From Pectinophora gossypiella (Eukaryota > Arthropoda > Insecta > Lepidoptera > Gelechiidae), in assembly GCF_024362695.1 (NCBI RefSeq), contig NC_065415.1, forward strand, positions 11,821,438-11,885,437: a stretch of DNA of 64,000 nt, written 5' to 3'. The translations under genes were made by a program, and so were the position numbers. The notes beneath the pieces were generated by a model. It searched no databases, was not told the origin of the DNA, and saw only the letters and a program-made list of their open reading frames with translations. Shown piece by piece: positions 44,890 through 57,274 of the stretch. How positions within the stretch are numbered: the stretch's first letter is position 1; every line of letters begins with the position of its first letter.

Positions 44890-47800
44890 AAAGTGAAACA
44901 TGGGAAAAGATATTAACCAATTTGTATCTACCCACTAGGAAAAATAAAATGACTTAAGTATTCCGACGTGATAGGTACTAAGTTTATTTTAAATTTTGGA
45001 TCACTTAAGTGTAATTATAAAGATACTAGGTAAAGCAAATCACACATAAGATACTCGAGTATCGTAACGGCTATCGAAGTCCGCGTAGGCGATATTACTG
45101 GTTTCGCCCCATTTAACTCTCCATTTTATTTGCTAAATCCTTTAAAGGAATCCGTTGGTTCTTCACTTGAACTATTTGAGATAGTTTTAGTTTCATTACC
45201 GCTTTCAAACGGAATTGATTCAGTTTAAGTGGTAGTAAGAACTCTTTAAAATGCTTTACAACGTTTATCGTAGAAGTTCTTATTGGATACTTTCCGGGTA
45301 TAAACTTTATAACCGATTTTTATTAAATATCACTAGCAATTTTCTTAGTTTTTAGTGTAATGTTTCAAGAGACGTGTTTATTATTAGATCTAAATGTACA
45401 TACAATTTAGTTGAAGCTGTAGTCTACAAAAGTTCAAAACTGACAGTAAAATGTTTTACTTTCAGACATTAAACACATTTTTTATAAACACCAAACCACC
45501 TACCCATTACTAGACGTATTGTATATTATCCTCAATAATAAAAGAATAAACGGATACAGATCCAATATTGCAATGTCAAAGCGTATTTTCAAATAAATCT
45601 ATCCAATCCACTGTAGCCCTATGACATTTTGAATCTTATACGAAGTCGCTATCAAAGAAAGAAGCTTACCTGTGTACAGGCAATTTCTCTGTCCACTGGT
45701 TTCTGTTAAAGGAAACAGTAAGCCCACTCTAAGACTTTGTACGTCCCAAACCTGTAAAGCTACAGAGCGATGTATTTGTGGATTTCGGGAACAGATTTTC
45801 TGGAAGGAACGAAAGATGATACAAAATAGAGTTGCAAAATATATAATAGGTAATAGCTTTCAGTTAAGTAGGAAGAGACATTCTAGGGAAATCAATGATA
45901 GTCCAAATTTGACTAATGAAGATAATTATTAACTGAAGAAGATATTTGTAATATATTGAATATAATTTATTGAAGATATTATTATTATCTTATTTAATAA
46001 GACGTGGCAACGCGGTGAGTGTTATGGGGACCTTTGCGCCGGGCGAGGCGAGGGGGGGCCTGTTTGACTAAGCAGGGATCCCTGCTACAATGTTTAGTTA
46101 AGGTATTTTCTGTTTTTTGTATTTTTTTTTTTCTTCTTTGTATTTTCCATTTTTATGTTTTTACAATAAAAGATAATAATTATCTTCATTACATTAGAGA
46201 ATGTATAATTATAATTGGCGATAGCTACAAAACACGAGCATTAATAGATAATATTGTATAAAGTGAATTGTAAATAAAATAATCTATTTTTTTGAATAAT
46301 TTAATGTTTCTGACTAAGAAAGTGGTACTTATCACAAACCAAAAATAACTCTTCGTTTAAAAAGCTAATGACGAAGCGTCTGTTAAAGAGAAATAAAGTG
46401 CAAAAAGGTGGAAACCTTAATGTTACCAAGCGTGAATACCTCAGAGTACTTATATAACAAATTGCTAGAAAATGAAACCGCTCGATGTGATTAGGGACAG
46501 TGGTTAGAAGTGATAGAGCCTCCACCACTGAATAATACTTAATTTGATAAATCCGTGTGAAAGTCGACGAGATTCGTGGTTGAAGCCTTAGCGTAAACAG
46601 GTAGTATGAAACGATTAGGATTTTGATGTTCTTGCATTTCTATTACCGCTTTCTTTTGTACTTATTCTTTATTTCTGTTTTAATGTGCATTTTTGGTTTG
46701 TGAATTGAGGTGACGCGTTTTGGTACTTATCCATAATTTAGGTCAATTGGCATTTTGTTCACTTTGTCTACAGCGTAAGGTAAAATGACAATATTTTATT
46801 TCTTCATAAGGACAATCAAATTTTTAAATAATTTTATCGATTAATGCCAAGTCAAAAGTTTAATTTTGCCGAGATTGATGAGTATACCTCATCAATTACT
46901 AAACATTTCAGGTGTTGACATACAGTTAGTAAAAAAAACTGAGTTGTAATCCAGACCTTTGCAATATAAGTTGTTTGTAGTTATTAGAAATCAACAACCA
47001 AACAATACTAATCTAGAGCACATGTTCAAAACAAGAAACAAGTCATCATTGCAATACCATCAGAACACACACCAGAGATGTTTTATAATTAAAACACTCA
47101 TGATACGGATCTCATACAACCAGGTGCTACAAAAGGGGATGATAGGTTTCAATAGCAACAATGCGTAATGACTTTCAAATTCGGTGGGTCTATTAAAACA
47201 ATTTAGTAGTCGCCTTTGTTAGAAGGTAATAGACAATCCCGATTTTGGCGTCCCACCGCGAATCATAATGAGTTGAGGTATAAAGGAGTGATACAACAAA
47301 TGAAGCTATCAAGTTTCTATCAACACATGGCGCGAAAAAAGCTAGTAAAATGCGCCTTTTCATTGAAGTTTTTGCTAATTTGTAACGGATGTGTTTTTTG
47401 AACCTATTTTTGAGCCAGATGTAAATGAACTACGAACTTAAATTAGAAATACAGTTAAAGCGGTGAAATTTTTTGTTACAAAGTGCAATTAAACAATTGA
47501 AAAAGATGTTAACGCAACTATAAAACTAAGCTCACAGCAACTAAGCAGTTAAAACAATACACAAAACGAATGAATACGCTTGTAGCCACAAAAATAAATA
47601 TGTCCCAAAGAAAACAATGGTCGCCCAAACACGAACGATATTAAAAATAACCACAATATTTTTAAGTTGATACTTCAGAAAGTGACTGCTCACGGCGTGC
47701 GGTAGGCAATGTCGGAGGCATTCGTAAAATAGGAGGTTATTATGTTTTAACGCGCCCACACGCAAAGGGCGAACGTGCCGCAACAAAATAATAATAAAAA

Positions 47801-48156
47801 AAACAATTTGACGAATAAGAAAAATCGTCACGTAAGGACTCTATGACCCTTATGGGAAATCCCATTTATCGACGTTTGATTGCTTAGTAAGAATTTCCCC
47901 CTTTAAAATATTGCTGGAGCTAGAAAAAATAATCTGTACTTAGTTACAAATCCGTACCAACCTGTCCAGGAGGTTAACGATTTAGGAAAAAAATAAAAAT
48001 CCCTCGTGGTCGAAACTCCCCTTGAGGACTTTTCGAAAAAAGTAATCTATTCCGATAAGCCAACAAGGAGACTGCTCATTTTTATTTTGTCCATTCCCTG
48101 AGGCTTAAAGCATCTTAAGGATGCAGTGTAAGCAGCAAGTAAAAGCGTATTCAAAT
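44890..48156. other. 3.3 kb AT-rich DNA without a gene
   Basis: No domain-bearing frame, RNA gene or known repeat was seen. A GC-rich patch of about 60 bp at 46010-46090 includes a 16-bp palindrome 'agcagggatccctgct' (46071-46086); no borders could be placed. Confidence 0.45.
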
Positions 48157-48432
48157 GTATATCGTCGCTGGAAATTTCAATTGACGTAAGGGACAAATGA
48201 CAGGTTTTCAGGAGAAACAAAAAACATTTCTTGATACTTAAAGTCTCATAACTTTTGTCATTCTAAATGTATTGAAAGATGTTAAATACCAAAATTCTTA
48301 GAATTTTCTAGTCTACCACTTAAAAATAGAATTACTTTAATAACTAGCATAATAAGAAAGTTACTAACCCTTACGCCCTTGTGTTATTTAAAAAAACTTC
48401 CCTTACAACCATTAGGTAAACATTTTTTTTTT

Positions 48433-48516
48433 GCATTTTTGGGTTGTAAAGGTCAGATTTTTTAATATTTTGTGTATTTTTGGGTTGTAAAGGTCAGTTT
48501 TTTAAATATTTTGGTA
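48433..48516 (+). repeat. 42-bp unit repeated twice
   Basis: Two adjacent units share 'atttttgggttgtaaaggtc', then 'ag', and 'ttttttaatattttg'. Lies within the candidate element at 48157-50665. Confidence 0.8.
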
Positions 48517-48738
48517 AAATATTTAAGTAAAGGTCTGTAAAAATTCACAACAATTGGTTAAAATCACTTATATTTATTGAAATTATGGTTGAATTTTACT
48601 TTGAGACATCTAAACCCCATGTGCTTGAATATGTTTGCCGATTTTTATAATAGGCAAATTAAAAAACACATACTTATTAAATATTTGTGTCATTTTAAAC
48701 TTATTGTATCTAGTTTTGTTGAAATGTAGGTAAATTAC

Positions 48739-48831
48739 CTATAGTGTTAGGTTATCAGATTGAGAACAACATACAACAGAATTCACAGAATCGCACTTCA
48801 CAGACACATTTTTCTTTTTAGCTTTCGGCAT
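48739..48831 (-). CDS. Short basic frame, possible transposase start, very uncertain
   Basis: From ATG at 48829-48831 the minus strand reads MPKAKKKNVSVKCDSV, then NSVVCCSQSDNLTL and a stop, 30 residues. The lysine-rich start resembles a nuclear-targeting N-terminus. Upstream at about 48915-48920 is 'tcagttg', like an arthropod initiator. A GT in 'ataggtaatt' follows the stop, so a spliced exon is conceivable but unsupported. It could be pure chance. Confidence 0.15.
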   Translation of the reverse strand: MPKAKKKNVSVKCDSVNSVVCCSQSDNLTL

Positions 48832-48974
48832 CGTTAAAAAGTATCGCCCCTTCAATTTGAATTCTAAACAAAACGTGTCCTACTCTGATGGCGCTTGAAC
48901 GCAACCACTGTGAACGCAACTGAGGAGCCGAGCCATTACCGTGCGCCGCGAACCCGCGAGCGGGTACGGGTAGG

Positions 48975-50059
48975 GAGGGCCACAAGGCTCCGTCCTCTCC
49001 CCTTTACTATTTTCATGGTATACTAGTGAAATCCCAAAACCCCTAACACCGAACTAGCCTTATTTGTGGATGATACAGCCATCTATTCTTCGTGCCGTGG
49101 TCGAGTTATGATGACCGGAATTCTCCAACGCGCGGCCTTGGGCAAGTGGTTTCGCAAATGGAGAATCGCGGTAAACCCGGAGAAAAGTGCAGCGGTGTAC
49201 TTTTCAAAGGGCTATTATAACACGCCACGGTCACGCCGTCAACTTAAAGTCATCAAGATGTTTGGCAAGCCGATCCCTTGGGAGGAGCAAGTCAAATATC
49301 TCGGCGTAGTCTTAAATAGACGTCTTACTTTCAAGGCCCATATCAAACGTGTGCGCGATCGCGCCGCGTGTGTAATGGGCCGTCTTCATTGTCTCCTTAA
49401 CAAGCGTAGTAAATTGTCCCTTAGGAATAAGGTGAAAATCTACACGACTTGCATCCGTCCGATCATGACCTATGCAGGGGTAGTTTTCGCTCACGCGAGT
49501 CCCTCTCAAATCCACAGTCTACAGGTAATACAAAATCGTTTCATGCGGAAAGCCACGGGAGCTCCGTGGTTCCTTCGAAATGAAAATCTGCACATTGACC
49601 TAGGTCTGCCAACCATTGCCGAATGGCTCAAATTAGCTTCAAAACTTTTTTCGATTCTGCTCCGCACCACCCAAATCCCTTGGTAGTTGCGGCTTCTGAA
49701 TACATCCAGCTTAGGAACGGTACTGAAAAGTATCGGCGTCCGAAGGACGACCCGATTACTCTAGCCATAGAGGCAGCCAATCAGCTCGCGACACCAAACA
49801 CTTCAGGACCCCGATACCGACCCCACCGGCGTGGTCGACGACTTCCCTCAATCAGCGCTTAATCGCTATCGACCCACTAGAATCGATTCCTTCAAATATT
49901 TTTCCACTCAGACGACGCCCTGAGCCGAGGTTCGCGCCCAACTGGGCACCCTCAGACCTGTTCTCTTAAACGTTGTACCGGGTCTTCAGCGCTCCCCATT
50001 TTTCCGGCCAAGTAGTTAATGCCATCTGCGGCAAATCAACATAAGTCACGTCAAAAAAA
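48975..50059 (+). mobile_element. Jockey-type LINE copy B, 5' truncated
   Basis: The longest Jockey copy in the window, plus strand. It enters within the reverse transcriptase gene at GPQGSVLSPLLF and runs through the ORF end at about 49862, then about 200 bp of 3' UTR ('cagggcgtcgt' reversed in copies A and C), and ends 'cacgtcaaaaaaaa'. No clean target duplication could be found; the 5' border is placed where similarity to reverse transcriptase starts. It lies inside the candidate element at 48157-50665. Confidence 0.8.
48979..49862 (+). pseudogene. Jockey reverse transcriptase, C-terminal half
   Basis: Order of motifs: GPQGSVLSPLLF (palm), a stop and frameshift near 49045, then FVDDTAIYSSC, where the catalytic F[AV]DD pair of aspartates is retained. 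Next are NPEKSAAVYFSKG, KYLGVVLNRRLTFKAHIKRV, RNKVKIYTTCIRPIMTYAGV and FLRNENLHIDLGLPTIAEWL. A second frameshift near 49640 moves the reading to FFDSAPHHPNPLVVAASEYI and on to the end at 49862. The C-terminal half of a Jockey-clade ORF2; endonuclease and N-terminal palm are missing, so it is non-functional. Confidence 0.85.
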
Positions 50060-50665
50060 AGGGTGTGGAGGGGATTCGGTGCACGTACACGCGGGCGTAG
50101 GCATAAAATGTACGGCGAAAGAGTTGAGTAGTGTAATAAGGTCTTAAGCGAAGTTCTATCTTTGTTTATTTCTAAATGAAAGAATAATAATTAGTATACC
50201 AGTTTAGGTTGTATGGTAAATATAAAACTACAAAATTTTTAAGACAGCGGACTCATTGCTAGTTACGTCGTGTTAATACTTGTAGACATAAATGACAAAA
50301 CAAATAACCACAGTTACTTACGTCCCTATATCAATATTGTTTGTTATAATTTCATGTTAGCTTTAGTGTTGTAAAAGACATTGTCATATTTTGGATAAGT
50401 AACTTTTTTATAAAACAAGACCCTTACATCACTTAAGGAAAAAAAGAAAGTGATATACGTCATACTTTCAAAATCTTGGGTCCTTTACGCCATTTTATTC
50501 AAAAATATCAGAAAATTCAATCGTTAATAAAATAAAAAATATGAGGGCTATTGGTATTCCAAATGTATCAATCGATGGAGAAAAACAAGCTCTATCGAAT
50601 GATGCAATAAAAAAAATTTGGCCAAATGTCCCTTACAGCAATTGAAATTTCCAGCGACGATATAC

Positions 50666-53600
50666 AGAATTGCTCTAATTTATAGACGTAAGTTTCGACC
50701 TGAATCCGAAAAACAGAGCGTATAAATATATCCGTTGTTATTGTCAGTCCTTACTTATTTCATAATAATATAAAAAATCTAAATTCATAAACGTATTTGA
50801 TTCGTTACTTTTTTGACAAATATATAATACAAAATACAATTTGATTTCGAAAATCTATGTTGTTATTAATGCCATAAAAAAATAAAGATTGGTATTTGCA
50901 TAAATGTTTTCCATTAGTAAAGAAACAACGAATCTACTTTCATCGCATGATTTGTACCACACAAACGGAGGCATGACGATGCATTCGCCTCCACCGCAGC
51001 CTTAATCTCCGTACGATGCGGCTGCGATAACGTTTGTGTGGCGACTCTGTAGTGGCCAAGAACAGATAGTTCCAGACTATTTACTGTACACTTGCTGCCT
51101 ACTTCTACATCTGCTACCTCATTCTAGCTTTGTTGTTCAGCTGCAACGAGTAGCATTATGGTATTTTATTTATCATTGAAAGCTATTGTACTGCTCCTTC
51201 CTGTTCTTATGTGTGAATCAAATTAGTGTGCATGTTCTTTTTCCTGAGTATGTTGAGTCAAGATGTACATATAATAATATAACCACATTTAGATCAAACT
51301 GTCTTAAGGGGCCTCTACGTGTTGGCTTCGGCCCCACGCACGCCTTTCAAAAGTCCGGGACTCCGTAGGCCCGAGATATGGAAACGACATACAAAAAATA
51401 ATAATAAGAAAGTTTATTAAGTTTAGTATATACGATTCGTTTTCGTTAGTTTGTAAAAACAACTTTAAAATGTCGACTATTAAAAAAATACCATTTACTA
51501 AATAATAATTTCAAGTTACTCCACTTAATGTATTGCTATTGCTGCACACTCTTGTAGGTCCATCGCAGGTACATTTATTAATACTAACCATTTATAAGGC
51601 TTCTGCTAAGAGTCATTACTCGCTCGTACGAATTTGAATTAATTTTGCAGCAGACTCATTTTACGATGATTATCTTATGTTATGAACTCCATAATATCTT
51701 TTTTCCTTCACAATATTATGTTGAATGCAATCAAGTTCAGCATGTTTTACTTAATAAACCCTGATAAGTGATAATTATATTTTTTGTCGTGTCAGTTGAT
51801 TCTTCAAAGGTGAAGCGTTGTATTAAGTTTAAGCAAGATACGAAAAATATACATTGAGGTGAAACAACGTTGAACATTTAAAAATTCCAATGAATTTAAA
51901 TATTTTACTTTATAACAGAAAATACTCGAACGATTACAAAGGAACGGAAACGTTTCATCCCCTTTTTAAATATTTAAATGTTTCCAATGACAGAAGTTAA
52001 AATTCATTGGATTCCAAAGGCAACCCCTGGAATCTAAATTAGGGCATAATGACCCATTTAATAACAAATTAGATCTCACCGCATTAATGGAACGCATCAA
52101 AAGGTTGTGTCCCTTCCTATAAAAGGAGGGCTGCTTCTTTCTAAAGCTATTGTTTGGTACGATATGTTTCGTACATAATAGAGTGGGCAATATTAGGTGG
52201 CTCATATGTTATAGAAAACAATAGAATATCCTTTGACCGCGGTTTGAGATAGCGAAAGGTTCGTTCGTTTCGTAGAATGAAATTGGTGTTGATAATGTTT
52301 TGAATTTCATCCCTTTTGTGTTTGAAAATTAGGTTCCAGGACCAATGAATGGGCTTGCCTTTATAACTCGTATTTTGTTAATTTGTATATCAGACCCGGT
52401 TATGTAAGACAATTCGTATTTTGTTCCACTTCATTACATCCTATATGGGACGTCTACCACGAATACCAATTCATAACATTTTTATATTCTGTTAAAGACC
52501 TTACGGTAAAAACTGCCTATAGCCATCACGCAGAACATGAAACGATCAGAAGTGCACAATAAGAGGTTGAACATGAAAATTTTAAAAGCAGAGCATTTTC
52601 TGTTTATTATACCTCACACAAAGGTAACGGAAACTACAAAGCTAACACTGGTAGAACCACACCCCGACATTGAAAAGGAACGTTCAGAAACCTAACCACG
52701 GAGGAAGTAGGCGTTTTAACTTCGCAGATCGTCAGCCAGATACGAGGCAGGGTAATAATTAAAAGCTCTGACATGGCAATAAAACAGCGAGACCTACTTT
52801 CGGAACGAAACGGTAGAATTCCAAGCGTTCCAAATTTGTAAACCTATTTTTTTTACTCGTAAATTTAGTTAGGTTGTTTCTTCCGTAAGTAAAAAATCTA
52901 GACTTGAAGAAATTTAGTCTAAAGATATTTGCAATCGACAATATCAGACAGATGTTTGTCTACTCAATCAAATATTTTATTTCGTTTTCAGATCGAACTA
53001 AAAGTTTCTGTTTTATAATAACTGGTTGAGCTTGCCATTTTTGTTTGCGCTTTTCTTTGTTAATTACCTGTATCATTCAAAAACTTCATACAATGTGTTC
53101 TGTAAAAACAATATCTACTATCACCAAACTCTCAGGATTCCCGGTGACACAATTTTTTCCTTCTGAGTAAGTGAGTAACTGAATCGTGGGATTTTGGAAC
53201 AGAGAAAATACAGCTCTATTTTCTCTGTAACAAAGCTAGCTAATTAAAACAGATCGTCTAGCTATCGCAGTGGAAGGATTAGGTATGCAACGCAGACTGC
53301 TTTGTACTTCAAATCCCATTGTAGGTGAAGGACTGGATACGAGGGACTTACAACTTAGACGTATCTGTATGGTGTCCGTAGACTAACCATACCATCAAGA
53401 AGTCCCTAGACGTATTCGAAGTGGATTGGTTTAATACGGAATTTAAAAGCTATAGATGGACTGGTTTTGAACTGCAAGGCAGTTACAAAATTGTGTCAGT
53501 GAAGCTACAGTTCTATTCTAGGATTGCGGTTGGTTCAATGCAGTTTTGCCAACAGTAACATAACTGTGTCCATGTAGTTACAAGTAAAAGCTGTATTAAG

Positions 53601-54550
53601 AAGCAATTTAGACATATTCCGTTTATAATTACTCTAAAGGAAATAATTTTATTATATCTTCCAGAACTTCCGTTATATCGTCGCTAACGTCGCGAACTCA
53701 CGTATCTGCAATTTTCACTTTAGCAAAAAATTACAGATACATCAGTTAGCAAAGCCAGACACAATATGCGAAATCATCAAAAATTGCGTTTTATTTAAGT
53801 TACATAGAATTTATGATCCGCGGTTGTAAATATAATTTGAACTGAGCAAATTTTAACCTAAAGAAGATTCACACAACACTTAGATTGAAATCACAACAGC
53901 ATTTTTTCCGTAAATTAACAAAGATATTCTCACGCCTCCGTTTATCTTTGAAAAAACGCATTCACACTGAGCACAATATTCTTAGAAGGAAGTCTCTAGC
54001 TTTAAACCTTTTTAAACCCGCAGCAGTTTAAAAACGCAGCGGCTTATCTGCCGTATCTATCTTGGCACATTTCGTTTTAAAAACGTGCTCCCAAATGACT
54101 ATCCTGAATAAAGTGAATTCATAAAACAACCAAATCGCATAATTTAACGTGTGCCGCTATCCTCACATCTCCTGTGTTTGTGTTATTAATGCTTTATGAC
54201 ATAAAGTTTTTATGAACAGTAAAGGTCTTGTTCCCTGAGATGAATATTAATTTCGGGAGTAATTTTGGAGTTACTCGTATTTCTAAGATAACGTGGGAAG
54301 GGATTTGTAAAGGTCCAATTTGGAGAAATATTGCCCCTAAAGTTATGTATTTGAGATCTTCCTTGAATTTTCCTTTGTTGGAATCAAGGTATGGCCTTAA
54401 TGCGTCATTCCATTTCGTAAAGTTAATAAATAAGTAAAATTATATTTTCTTTACAAAATATAGTAACGAGACGTCTGGAGCAATAGTAGGTTATAATACA
54501 ACCTTACATTAAGTATCAACTGAACAGCGAATATAAAAGAGTAAATAAAC
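50666..54550. other. 3.9 kb AT-rich DNA without a gene
   Basis: No domain-bearing frame or known repeat was seen. At 50955-51037 an 11-bp inverted repeat ('ccacacaaacg' and complement) encloses a GC-richer core of about 60 bp, possibly a small MITE. Confidence 0.45.
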
Positions 54551-54745
54551 AGTCCCTATATGTCCCACTGGTGGACACAGGGCTCCCCTCAATCAATCAA
54601 ATCAAATATACTTTATTGCATAGAACTAAAATTTCAACAATCAGACAAAACACATGAATACAGTACAATTTGGGCGGCCTTATTGCTCTACAGCAATCAA
54701 TCGGAGGGGTATTGAGCATACTCCGCTATGCTTCTTCATTGCGGG
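54551..54745 (-). mobile_element. RTE-like LINE 3' end, interrupted by another LINE tail
   Basis: The outer parts 'tatgtcccactggtggacac' and 'cggaggggtattgagcatac' are the same 3' end as at 30408 and 39396. They are separated by the 95-bp insertion at 54599-54693. Confidence 0.75.
54599..54693 (-). mobile_element. LINE-like 3' tail ('gcaataaggccgc' family), 9-bp target duplication
   Basis: The minus strand reads 'ctgtagagcaataaggccgc', ending 'gcaataaagtatatttgatt'. 'caatcaatc' at 54590-54598 and 54694-54702 is the target duplication; the uninterrupted host sequence at 30408 and 39396 has one 'caatcaacc' at this place. Same family as 18328-18427. Confidence 0.85.
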
Positions 54746-55542
54746 TGTTTTATACGGCCAATAGCCAGAACCAACGGCTGCAAAAAACAGAATTCAGAAG
54801 TCTTAAAAGTAAACATTATATTTTCATGAAAAATGTGTAAGTACATGTAAAAAATAGAAACTGGGTAAGTTTCCACCCAGCAGTCCGGTACATTTCCAAC
54901 GGCATACCAACATAGCAAGGTCCTTTGTTTTCAACTCCAAGACTTTCTTTTAAAGTTAATAAAGCCTTAGTTTGCAGTCGAAACTAGAGTCATGTAAACG
55001 AAATACCCGTATTCGTTTATGCCACAGAGAAACTTGAGTTTTGTAAGACTAACTTTCCGCTTGTTAGTGGATTCTGCTAAGAAGTTGTTTTACACTGAGA
55101 ATCTTTGTTGAAGAAACAAATATGATGCATAATATCTTATACGGGAGAACATTTTAGAGCTTTTATTATTGTGAAAATACATATTTACTGTTAACAGAAT
55201 CGGTTGGCTTAATCTCGAGTGATAGATCACTATACTAATGAACGTCACAACACTGGCATCTATAATTTGACAGATCTAACTCAAACGATGTTTCTGTGTT
55301 TAAGTCCCAAGTTATAGGGGGGACGACCGGTTGCCATACAACCATAAAGTTGAAGTTGAAGTTATAGGGGGCGAGGCTATTGGCCACAAACCCTGGAAAC
55401 CTCGTGATATCAATGTCTATTATACAAATATAAATTTAAACTCAAGAATTCAGTGGTTCAGAGTCTGAGCCAGGATTCGAACATCGAACACAGCTATCAT
55501 GGATTTCCCAAGTACATTAGAGATAATTATAATAAGAGCGGT
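54746..55542. other. AT-rich DNA without a gene
   Basis: Nothing recognised. A small direct repeat 'gttatagggg' occurs at about 55311 and 55362. Confidence 0.4.
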
Positions 55543-55554
55543 TAGAATTTCTTT

Positions 55555-55803
55555 GCTTCTATGCTGTTCTGGGAGCATATAAAAAACATAGAACACGTTC
55601 AGCTGCTTCTCTTCCCGGGCATGTCGTAAAAACCGACAGAGGGATTGTGTGATAGGCTGATCCCTTATCACCATAAGGTTCATCATATCCATCTTTGGAC
55701 TTCGTATCAACAGTGGCTGCAAGTTGTCTTTGATTACTTGTGGCTCTGCCCACCCCATTAGGGATTACGGGCGTGAGTTTATGTATGTATGTATGTATGT
55801 ATG
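55555..55803 (+). mobile_element. SINE-C, longest copy, 12-bp target duplication
   Basis: Reads 'cgttcagctgcttctcttcc', 'cgggcatgtcgtaaaaaccg', 'gataggctgatcccttatca', 'ttcgtatcaacagtggctgc' and 'gattacgggcgtgagtttat', then ATGT repeats. 'tagaatttcttt' at 55543-55554 and 55804-55815 gives the borders. No pol III A/B boxes are obvious, so this may be a LINE 3' end or a headless SINE; I use SINE-C as a label only. The ATGT tail is shared with LINE-X. Confidence 0.85.
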
Positions 55804-55815
55804 TAGAATTTCTTT

Positions 55816-56450
55816 TGCCGCGTCACAAATAGGTACTGTCACCAAATTACTTTGGTTATTTAATATTTAAGGTCAACGACAGACGTGATAAGGAAATCCG
55901 AGGCCGCAAGACCATTAAGTTTCGTCAATTAATTTATAAATGTCACTCAATCACGAAACGTTACTATTGTACTGGATACGTCACTCGCAATGAGGTCAAC
56001 TTTAATTATCGAAGCTTGTTGGCAGGATTGTTAGGGGAAATCGTAGCCCAAAAATTGAAAATTATTAATTTACATCGTTTCTGAGGTTTGTAACCTGTAT
56101 TGGGCTGGTATTCCACTCGCGTTAGGACTTTTAACTTCTACAATCCTTTTTGTAAATTACTGGACCTATCAAACCTTCTTTTTAGGTAAGTAGACCCTAT
56201 CATAACGGGATAAAGTTAAGGAGACGATGATTCATATACATTATAATATTTTATTATATGTGAAAAATAATACAATATTCTTATGCTGATTCCTGGAAAG
56301 GTATACGAAAATAATTAGTAGTCTAGTAAGTAAATACTTAGATAATTAGAAAAAGATAAGTATCCTTTTAATAAATGCTAGTTAATCGTAGTAGTTATTT
56401 TGGTTGGCTTTTGTGAAACTCGTGTAAAAATCGTGAACGCCTGGACCGTC
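55816..56450. other. AT-rich DNA with a SINE-B scrap
   Basis: 'gtaacctgtattgggctggt' at about 56091-56110 is a fragment of the SINE-B body. Nothing else recognised. Confidence 0.5.
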
Positions 56451-56460
56451 TATGTAGTAT

Positions 56461-56815
56461 CACTTTTTTTGACGTGACTTATTGTAGATTTGCTGCAGAT
56501 GTGGCATTGACTACTTGGCCGGACAAATGGGGAGCGCTGAAGGCTCTCACCTGGTGCAACATTTAAGACAACAGGCCTGAGGGTGCTCACTTGGGCGCGA
56601 ACCTGGCTCAGGGCGTCGTCTGAGAGGAAGAATATTTGAAAGGATTAATCGACCCTAGTGAGTCGATAGCGATAAGCGCTGAATGAGGGAAATCGTCGAC
56701 CACGCCGGCGGGGTCGGTATCGGGGTTCTGAAGTGTTTGCTGTCGCGAGCTGATTGGCCACCTCTATGGCTAGAGTAATCGGGTCGTCGGGATCGTATTA
56801 TTACGTCCTTCGTAA
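56461..56815 (-). mobile_element. Jockey-type LINE copy C, 3' UTR only, 10-bp target duplication
   Basis: Same 3' UTR as copies A and B on the minus strand, with its A tail as 'ttttttt' at 56464-56470 and the last codons of the ORF near 56740-56800. 'tatgtagtat' at 56451-56460 and 56816-56825 is the target duplication (13 bp if one mismatch is allowed). Truncated at 5' after about 350 bp. Confidence 0.9.
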
Positions 56816-56825
56816 TATGTAGTAT

Positions 56826-57262
56826 TACATATCTTAATAAAATATTATGCAGAAAAAACTTACGCATTTTGAACTAAAATGTTCTAAGATTGTGAAGATT
56901 TGTCCTTAAAAGAGTTGAGCGCTAAATGGCATGTCTCATACACCGTCCATCCTGACAATGTATCATCTTCATGATCTTAGCACATTTTTCTGCATATATT
57001 TTATTAAGATATCTGATACTACATAGGCGGTCCGACGTTCACTAAAAATCGCTTCTTTTTATGTTTTTTAAAATATATTCCGGTTTCCATGTAGTCAAGC
57101 CAAACAACATTCAGAATGAGCCTAACGAGTGGAACATATTTATAGTTTACGTTTCCGTACCTTGAAAGAAAAATCAATAGAAAGGACATAAACGAAAATG
57201 TATGTGTGAAGCTACGTCTGAATTAAATAGATTTTATCCTGTCTGTATAATCATCATGTATT
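56826..57262. other. AT-rich DNA without a gene
   Basis: Nothing recognised. Confidence 0.4.
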
Positions 57263-57274
57263 TATGGAGACATA

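Larger units (their letters stand above)
48157..50665. mobile_element. Candidate 2.5-kb element with perfect 27-bp inverted ends
   Basis: 48157-48183 is the exact reverse complement of 50639-50665; the outer end reads 'gtatatcgtcgctggaaatt'. Similarity continues inward ('gtaagggaca' at about 48186-48195 and its complement near 50627-50636). 'cccttac', 'gtaaggg' and 'ggttgtaaaggtcag' recur inside on both sides. The ends overlap TATA, so a TA target is possible, but no longer duplication is visible. The interior holds a tandem repeat, a possible minus-strand promoter with a short basic frame, and a Jockey LINE. I do not recognise the family. Confidence 0.55.

Noticed and set aside
47541..47831. 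96-residue hydrophobic minus-strand frame
   Set aside because: Hydrophobic residues come from A/T-rich codons; no signal, motif or conservation that I can see.
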